Assembly (NCBI GenBank): GCA_033065855.1
Contig: JAVXUO010001447.1
Coordinates: forward strand, 86,476-150,475
Origin: Escallonia rubra
Lineage: Eukaryota > Streptophyta > Magnoliopsida > Escalloniales > Escalloniaceae
Length of the DNA: 64,000 bases
Reading direction: 5' to 3'
The notes beneath the pieces are model-generated. The model ran no database searches. It was not told the DNA's origin and worked only from the letters and a program-made list of their open reading frames with translations. Shown here one piece after another: positions 49,440-64,000 of this stretch. Within the stretch, counting starts at the first letter, position 1. Every line of letters begins with the position of its first letter. The position numbers and the translations under genes were made by a program.

Positions 49440-51035
49440 GATCCACTGCTGTGGCTAGGGTTACAGCAGTGGTGCTGTAGCCCCGGTCACAGCCGTCCGA
49501 TCAAGTTATGTGGGAGAGAACGGTCAAGATGAAGCCACGTCAGCCAATATTTAATCCCAATTAAACACTGCTTTCTCTCTCCAAACCAGACTCTCACTTT
49601 CCCCAATTCTCTCCAATTCCATCGACTCCTCCCCGCCCTCCACTTCCCGGCGACGACTCCTCTGCGGCTCCACTTTCTGGCGAAGACACGGCGACGACAC
49701 ATTCACCTTACGGCAACGACGTAAGGTGAAACCAAGCGTCTCTCTCCCTCTTCGATTCCTTCTAACGGCAGTGACGTCACCTCCACCCCCTCCACCTTCC
49801 GGCAACGACGACGGATTCCATTGGAACCCCCTGCAAAAAAAAAAAGAAAGCATGTGAAGACCAAGCCTAAGGGGAAAAGGGAATACTATTCATTATTTGA
49901 AAAACATCCACCTTCTCTCTAATATATCGTGGTAGAGCAATTGATGCCAGATTGCAGACAGCAGTTTCAGTTGGACTCGTGTACTCAATAATTTCAGTGC
50001 ACAAGTTTGAGGACTTGATGGTTCCCAGATTCTGCTGGTTGCTTTTTCTATTGCATGAATCCTAGTAAGATAACAGGATAAGTAAAATTAGCAAAGTGTA
50101 AAACCACAAAACTCAACAAACTGTAGCATAGGATATCGCAAAGCCACCTTGAATAGCATATAAGGTGTCCCAGTTTCTATCTGGGACTTCAAAACTTCAA
50201 ACCAGAGATTCTGTGCCTGGATAACCTTCTTTGCCTTGCCCTGAGCTCATAAATTATGCACACTATGAACAAGAGGGGAGGAGATTGATTGGGAGGAGCT
50301 GCTCAACTCGTGGGAGGTGAGCCGAAGTCAGTTTCAAAGTCAAACTTGGGTGATTCACAAGGTTTTTTCGGAGCAAAGTTGGATTCTTTCTGTGGGTATA
50401 AGATGGTTGTAATTAATTCGTATGTTTTACCTGTATTATTTTTCAACCTCTTTGAAATTTGAGTTCTTTAGTTACTTTTTTTGGTTTGTTTTCATGGTTG
50501 ATTCCTTCGTTGAATCCTATAAAGATGGATCTGAGTTCTTGGTGTAGACCTTGAGAAGCCATGAGCAAAATCTTGGACCCATGACTAACCGCAGAGGTGT
50601 TCCAAGGTGGAGGTGTCGCTGCCATAAGATGGAGGTACTTCCGCCGGAAGGTGCCGTCAGGCTACGGTTTGGAGGAGAAAGGGACGACTGTCGCCAATAA
50701 ATCGATTTCAGCACATGGAGAGAGAGGAAGTTGTCATCAAGTGTTTGATTTAAGTACCTATGGATCGCCGTCGCCGGATTTTGAGGTGTCGTCGTCGCCG
50801 CCGTAGAGAGAGAGACGATGGGTTTGGCGTGAGAAGGTTGGGTCAGCAGATAGTTGAGGGGAAGATGGGTTTGGCGTGAGAAGGTTGGGTCAGTAGAGAG
50901 TTAAGGGGAAGAGTAAATGGCTGGATGATGTGGCTTCATCTGGACCGTTCTCTCTCACCTAACTTGATCGGACGGCTGTGACTGGGGCTACAACATGCCT
51001 GCTGTAACCCTAGCCACGGCAGACGACCAGGATCC
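49440..51035 (-). mobile_element. Pack-MULE-like element with ribonucleotide reductase fragment
   Basis: Roughly 100-bp inverted repeats face each other: GTGGCTAGGGTTACAGCAG near 49451 and its complement CTGCTGTAACCCTAGCCAC near 50999-51017. The homology continues inward past CACAGCCGTCCGATCAAGTT. GGATCCACTGCTG occurs just outside both ends (49437-49449, 51030-51042), possibly a target duplication. The exact ends are unclear, because 12 bases separate the right repeat from it. Next to each repeat is a CT/GA-rich, GC-rich zone like a 5' UTR. The centre holds two exons and an intron of RNR1 on the minus strand. Confidence 0.75.
49909..50240 (-). pseudogene. Ribonucleotide reductase large subunit (RNR1), captured two-exon fragment
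   Basis: On the minus strand exon A (50148-50240) encodes [30 protein letters not shown]. After an 86-bp GT-AG intron (50062-50147), exon B runs from 50061 with [25 protein letters not shown] and [19 protein letters not shown], then about 16 residues unlike RNR1 to a stop near 49870. RNR1 reduces ribonucleoside diphosphates to deoxy forms; NLCTEI carries the active-site cysteine and glutamate. Frame and splice sites are intact, so transcripts could still be spliced. The fragment is under 100 residues of an ~800-residue enzyme and cannot be active alone. Confidence 0.88.
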
Positions 51036-51042
51036 ACTGCTG

Positions 51043-51789
51043 GTGGTACTGCTCCGCACAGTGGTACATGTGACGTAGTAGCCTGGGGGCCCGTGTCCTT
51101 GTGTTACCTTGTGTACTGGCAGTGGGCGATGGGCTAGTATCAGCGTTGGCTAGCCTCTGTTGCCTAAGCCAACCAGGTATTAGGTGAACCGGTGCAAAAG
51201 CCAAAGAACTAGGTTCGGCCGGTTGGACTAATATTTCTAAGAAAATAAAAATTCAAAGCTTATAAAAACCATTAAAAAAAAAATTTCAAGCTAACCTTGG
51301 GGCACTCTAGGTGGGGTCAAAGTATGAACTATGTTTTAAGTGGTGCCACGTTTATTTCTTTTTCATATCAATAGAAATATATATATCTAGAACCATATTG
51401 TAACGGAGCGTGTAAACTTAAAAAAATCAATAAGCTGAGAAGGTTTCAAAGCTTAGCCTAACTCAGAGTAATTAAAAGAACGGGTGACATCCCAGCCGTC
51501 AGGATACCATATGCCTCACATGACCAAAATCAGCTACTGGCTTAAAAATCCCGAAGGAGAGAGATCAGTGACAAGCTTCAAGATGGCATATAGACACCCT
51601 AGTCTGCATAGGGTCAAACCATTCCGGGTGCACTATCCCGCCGGTCGACAAGTGTAGGATCCCAAGGCTTGCACTAGACTAAGAAAGCGCTCAGTCCCTT
51701 GGGCAATATGCACGCAGCGCAACAAGGCTTAAGTCTGCATAGATCCTAGAAGGTCAATAAGATAGTTACGTAGGAAATATTACACAACT
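51043..51789. other. Intergenic, no gene recognised
   Basis: No element ends and no coding signal were found in this stretch. Confidence 0.4.
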
Positions 51790-51792
51790 TAC

Positions 51793-52107
51793 GGCCCCGT
51801 ACGCTTACCATATTCGTTTTCTGTTTTTAGCAATGATGATGAAAAAGATTCTTTTTTTGCGTACTTTTACCATTTTCTGTTTTCGTTTTGGATAAAATTA
51901 CTCAAATAGTAACAAAAAACTGAAAACACCTAAAATGTGTTTTCAGCTTTTTTCACTCAAACTTAACCCAATATAAGAAAAAATAGCTAAATATTTTTTT
52001 TTGAAAATGATAAAAGTACATGAACGGATTTTCAAACTGAATATGAAAATCATGAAAATAAAAACAGAAAATGAAAACAGAAAACAAATATGGTAAGCGT
52101 ACAGGCC
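51793..52107. mobile_element. GGCCCCGTACG-family MITE (copy 2), 315 bp
   Basis: The left end is GGCCCCGTACGCTTACCATA and the right end GTAAGCGTACAGGCC (slightly eroded). TAC flanks both sides (51790-51792, 52108-52110). The internal sequence matches the 3786-4116 copy in inverted orientation, as expected for a palindromic element. Confidence 0.8.
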
Positions 52108-52110
52108 TAC

Positions 52111-52900
52111 ATTTCCCTAATCACTTGAACATTGATCATTGACCAAATGTCAACAACGCATTTTGGGTTATAGAAGAGCACGTTTTATTTTGATCTGAAA
52201 GCAAATTTTAGATTTAACTAAAATCAAATCATAGAGCTAGTTATTGTCTGTTAAATATTTGGCTAAGCCTTTTGCCAACTGAAGCACACTGTACAACCAT
52301 TCACAAGTTGATATTACTTTGGTAAAAGTCATAGAAGCTTTGGCATTAAGTCCGGCCACAATTTTTACCAACAACTGAAAACTTAGAGGACGTTCACATG
52401 ACAAATGTTAAAAGCTAGTTATTTCACTACAGAAATACTTTACAAACTTATGATGTTGCACAAGAAACGAAAAGGCCTTTGCTACTTAGGTGTCACATTG
52501 GTCTCACCCAGGGGCGGATCCAGAAAATCTAATTGGGGGACCAAAAGTAATAAAAAAATTTGATGGCTTGCATAAAAAAATTCATAAGGTACAAGTTCAC
52601 TATTCAGAGTGATTTATTTAACTTGGTAAAGTTAGTCAATAATAAGTTACTAATCTTGCATAAAAGAAGCTTATACATTCTTACATGTAAATATGCATTA
52701 CTGATGTGATTATTAATTAAGCGAGGACAATTGCGCATGTATAAGTTAACATATTACGTATAAGAATTCAAACTAAAAAAAAACAGAGAGAACTAAACTT
52801 TATGTATTCGTGTTTCTTTATAATTTGGAGATTTAGAATTTGAAAAAACGAATTATGACCACCAGTAACAAAAAAGTTAAAAATACATTAAAAAAAACAC
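52111..52900. other. AT-rich intergenic; isolated hAT-like end
   Basis: 52510-52524 reads CAGGGGCGGATCCAG, a sequence often found at the ends of plant hAT elements. No matching opposite end was found, so it is only a remnant. The rest is AT-rich without a gene. Confidence 0.35.
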
Positions 52901-52904
52901 TAAT

Positions 52905-54850
52905 ACATAGTAAAACTTAAAGTTTTCAATGATTTTCAATCAAATGCGTTTAATAACGTTAAACCTTGTATCACTTAAAAATTAATTCCTACAAAAAATG
53001 GGGCTGTTTGATAAAACTGAAATTTAAGTGCTGAAAAAGTTAAGCACTTAATTTGTAAACTGAAAACTTTAAGTAACTGAATTTTTACAGAAAAATAAGT
53101 TAATCTGTTTGGTAAACCAAAATCAGATTTCTGAAAATTGTCAAATTTATCCGCTTTACAGAAATCATGCATTTGTTATGTACTTTATAACTTTTTTGGG
53201 GGGGCTAAAATCGTGCTGGTGGTGGTGGTGACAGTGACGATGGAGTAGTACTGGTGGTGGTGGCGACAGCAGCGGCAGTGGCGGTAAAAATGTGTCAATC
53301 GTGGCGATAATGGTGTGTGAATATATGGTACGGTGTTGGTAATTGTGATGATAGCGATAGGCGGCGACATGGCGGTCATGTCAATGGTTGTAGTGTGGTG
53401 AAACTTTAGATGATTTTTTGTGAAAATGGACGTGGTGACAACAACGACGGTATGGTGGAGGTGACGGTGTCCTTGTGGTGGTGGCGGTCGCGGTGGTGAT
53501 GATGGCTAGGTCGTGGTAATTGTGGTGATAGTAGCAAAATGAATAATGATTGTGGTGGTAGTTATATTGTGGTGGAGGCGGTGTTCCCAACAAATTAATT
53601 GAGGCGGTATCGTGGTAGTAATTATTTTTTATTTTAAAATATGTTAAATAACTTTTAACCATCTCACTTAGAATTAAGTGATCAGCATTAAGTAAGTCCA
53701 TCATGACTTAAAATTTTAATCTATTTTTTGTAAGAATTAATTTTTTAAGTGATACAAGGTTTAACATTATCAAACGTACTTAATTGAAAATCGTTGAAAA
53801 CTTTAAGTTTTAAGTGCTTAATTGCGTTATCAAACACACTCAAAATTATAAGTCATGGTAGACTTATAATTGTGCTTCAATGATAAGTGATAAGTCATTA
53901 TGGGTGACTTAAAATATTGGTCTTCAATTAACATATCACTTATTATTTTAAGTGATAAAAAAATGCGTTACCAAACACACTTAATTTGAAATCACTGAAA
54001 TTTTTCAGTTTTAAGTGCTGAATGGTGTTATCAAACACACCCTTACTTAATGCTGATCACTTAATTCTAAATAAGATGATTAAAAGTTATTTAACATATT
54101 TTTACCTAAAAAAATAATTACCACCACCATGCCGTCTCAATTAATTTGCTGGCAACACTGCCTTCACCACAATACAACCACCACTACAACCATTATTTCC
54201 TTTTGCTACAACTGCCACAATTACCAAGACCTAACCACTATCACCACCAACACCACCACAAGGACACCGCCACCTCCACCATACCGTCGTTATTGTTACC
54301 ATGTCTATTTCTTCCAAAATTTTATAAAGATCCACCACACTACAACAACTGTCATGACCGTCATGTCGCCGCCTATCGCTATCATCACAATTATCAACAC
54401 CACGTCTTCACTCACTATCACCGCCACCATTGACACATTTTCGCCACCGCCGCCACCACCACTATTACTCCACGTCACTACCACCACCATCACCAACACG
54501 AACACGATTTTAGCCCCCCAAAAAGTTATAAAGTACATAAATAAATGTATAATTTTAGTAAAATGGATAAATTTGTAAATAAACAATTTTCAGACATCTG
54601 CTTTTGAGTTTACCAAACATGTTAACTTATTTTTTTAGTAAAAATTCAGTCGTTTAAAGTTTTCAGTTTTACGAATTCAGCGCTTAACTTTTTCAGCATT
54701 TAAATTTCAGTTTTATCAAACAGCTAAGTAAATTCACTCTGATTTTTGTAGGTATTAATTTTTTTAAGTGATATAAGGTTTAGCGTTATCAAACGTACTT
54801 GATTAAAATTTATTACAAATTTTAAATTTTAAGTGCTTAACTGCGTTATT
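52905..54850. mobile_element. Large inverted-repeat element with TTAAGTGCTGAA motifs and (GGT/ACC) arms
   Basis: The left arm (about 52905-53700) and right arm (about 54040-54850) are diverged inverted copies of each other. The outer part holds repeated TTAAGTGCTGAA / GTTTGATAA motifs known from plant hAT-type MITEs. The inner parts are GGT-rich (53205-53600) and ACC-rich (54118-54510), joined by GGGGGGGCTAAAATCGTG and its complement. The centre contains further TTAAGTG motifs. The long frames on both strands are translations of the triplet-rich DNA. Target duplications were not identified. Confidence 0.65.
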
Positions 54851-55109
54851 AAACACAACTTAAATCTAAATTAGGCATTTAAAAAAAAAAAGGTAACTTT
54901 GCACTCCCAAAAAGATGAAACAGGTCATGATCATGAACATCAACATGCTGATCTCCGATTTGTCATTATCCCAACAGTAAGCTGGATTAAGAAATTTGAA
55001 ATCCAAGAGACTACCAATGAAGGCCATATCCCCACCACCACACACAGCCATCTCCAATTTGTCCACTACCAGTAGCACCTTCCCCCAGAAAACGAAAACC
55101 CACTCACGT

Positions 55110-55141
55110 CACGTGCACAAATTGCACGGGCCTAAAACCCT
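55110..55141 (+). promoter_or_regulatory. DHAD proximal promoter: G-box and telo-box-like element
   Basis: CACGTG (55110-55115, within ACGTCACGTGC) and AAACCCT (55135-55141, after a GGGCC) lie 50-80 bp before the start codon. G-boxes and telo-box/site II-like motifs are common in plant housekeeping promoters. Their function here is inferred. Confidence 0.45.
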
Positions 55142-55188
55142 CGCCAACTCCTAAAATCTCTCCCACCACCATTTCCGCCGCCGCCACC

Positions 55189-63634
<8,446 letters not shown>

Positions 63635-64000
63635 GTGTTTTTGCCTTTAAATTATCTAACTGCCGTTTCTTGCATTTATTTTTATTTGTTCTTTATTGTG
63701 CACTTTTGCTGCTCCTTCCTAGATGTATGTTTTTTCTTTCAGTCATTTATGAATTGGTAGGCTTTCTGAGATGTATTTGCTCATGAATGTAAATATGATT
63801 TAACTCAGATATGGCAGATGCTGATAATAAAATAATGTTCTAAAATCTATTAATAAACTGCTCGTGGTAGTGATTGTATCCTTGTTGCCCCGATCCCGAT
63901 GCTTTGATGCTTCCTGAGCCTGATTAGTAATAAAATCAAACTTCCATGGCCTTCTGTTTGATCCTTTTAGAGTTTAAGGTTGTACACTTGGCAGTTTCCT

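Noticed and set aside
53381-54578. Open frames rich in His/Thr/Tyr or Val/Gly
   Set aside because: Produced by ACC/GGT triplet-rich DNA of an inverted-repeat element; no domain.

Overview
This is a piece of a flowering-plant (eudicot-type) nuclear genome. Protein-coding genes are split by GT-AG introns. The recognisable genes are plant genes: chalcone synthase with its single conserved intron in the Cys-60 codon, and a plastid dihydroxy-acid dehydratase with a transit-like N-terminus. The intergenic DNA is a dense mix of Ty1/copia, LINE, MULE, PIF/Harbinger, hAT and CACTA-like remains. I cannot name the species.

Layout. 0-13 kb is a nest of transposons. A decayed copia element (about 1.08-1.31 kb and 11.46-12.85 kb) is split by an LTR-type insert with a GAAGC target duplication. 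That insert itself carries a 2-kb fold-back element (1402-3389), a 331-bp MITE (3786-4116), a 4-kb PIF/Harbinger element with a Cu/Zn superoxide dismutase fragment (4755-8759), and a 1-kb Pack-MULE with a subtilase fragment (10247-11280). 13-16 kb is decayed retroelement and MITE sequence.

16-48 kb is a decayed tandem array of chalcone synthase, all on the minus strand: a wrecked copy (about 16.4-21.6 kb), two apparently intact genes (24602-26588 and 36939-38903, 389 aa each, ten amino-acid differences by eye), and an orphan copy of the CHS upstream region (about 45.8-47.8 kb) with no coding part. The two intact genes lie in a duplicated block about 12.3 kb apart that also includes a LINE. 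One copy of the block received a solo LTR (29827-31223), and the other shows the empty site. A broken OMA1-like peptidase gene lies between the wrecked CHS and CHS1. Transposons with readable target duplications also hit the orphan promoter (MULE 46115-47287, hAT 47855-48942).

49-55 kb holds a Pack-MULE-like element with a two-exon piece of the ribonucleotide reductase large subunit, another MITE copy, and a 2-kb inverted-repeat element. 55.2 kb to the window end is the dihydroxy-acid dehydratase gene (branched-chain amino-acid synthesis). Twelve exons are visible; the last part lies beyond the window.

Functionally, CHS1 and CHS2 make naringenin chalcone for flavonoids and DHAD makes the 2-oxo acids for valine, isoleucine and leucine; nothing here links the two pathways. 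The most notable feature is how many DNA transposons carry pieces of host genes, and how clearly their target duplications and one empty site can be read.
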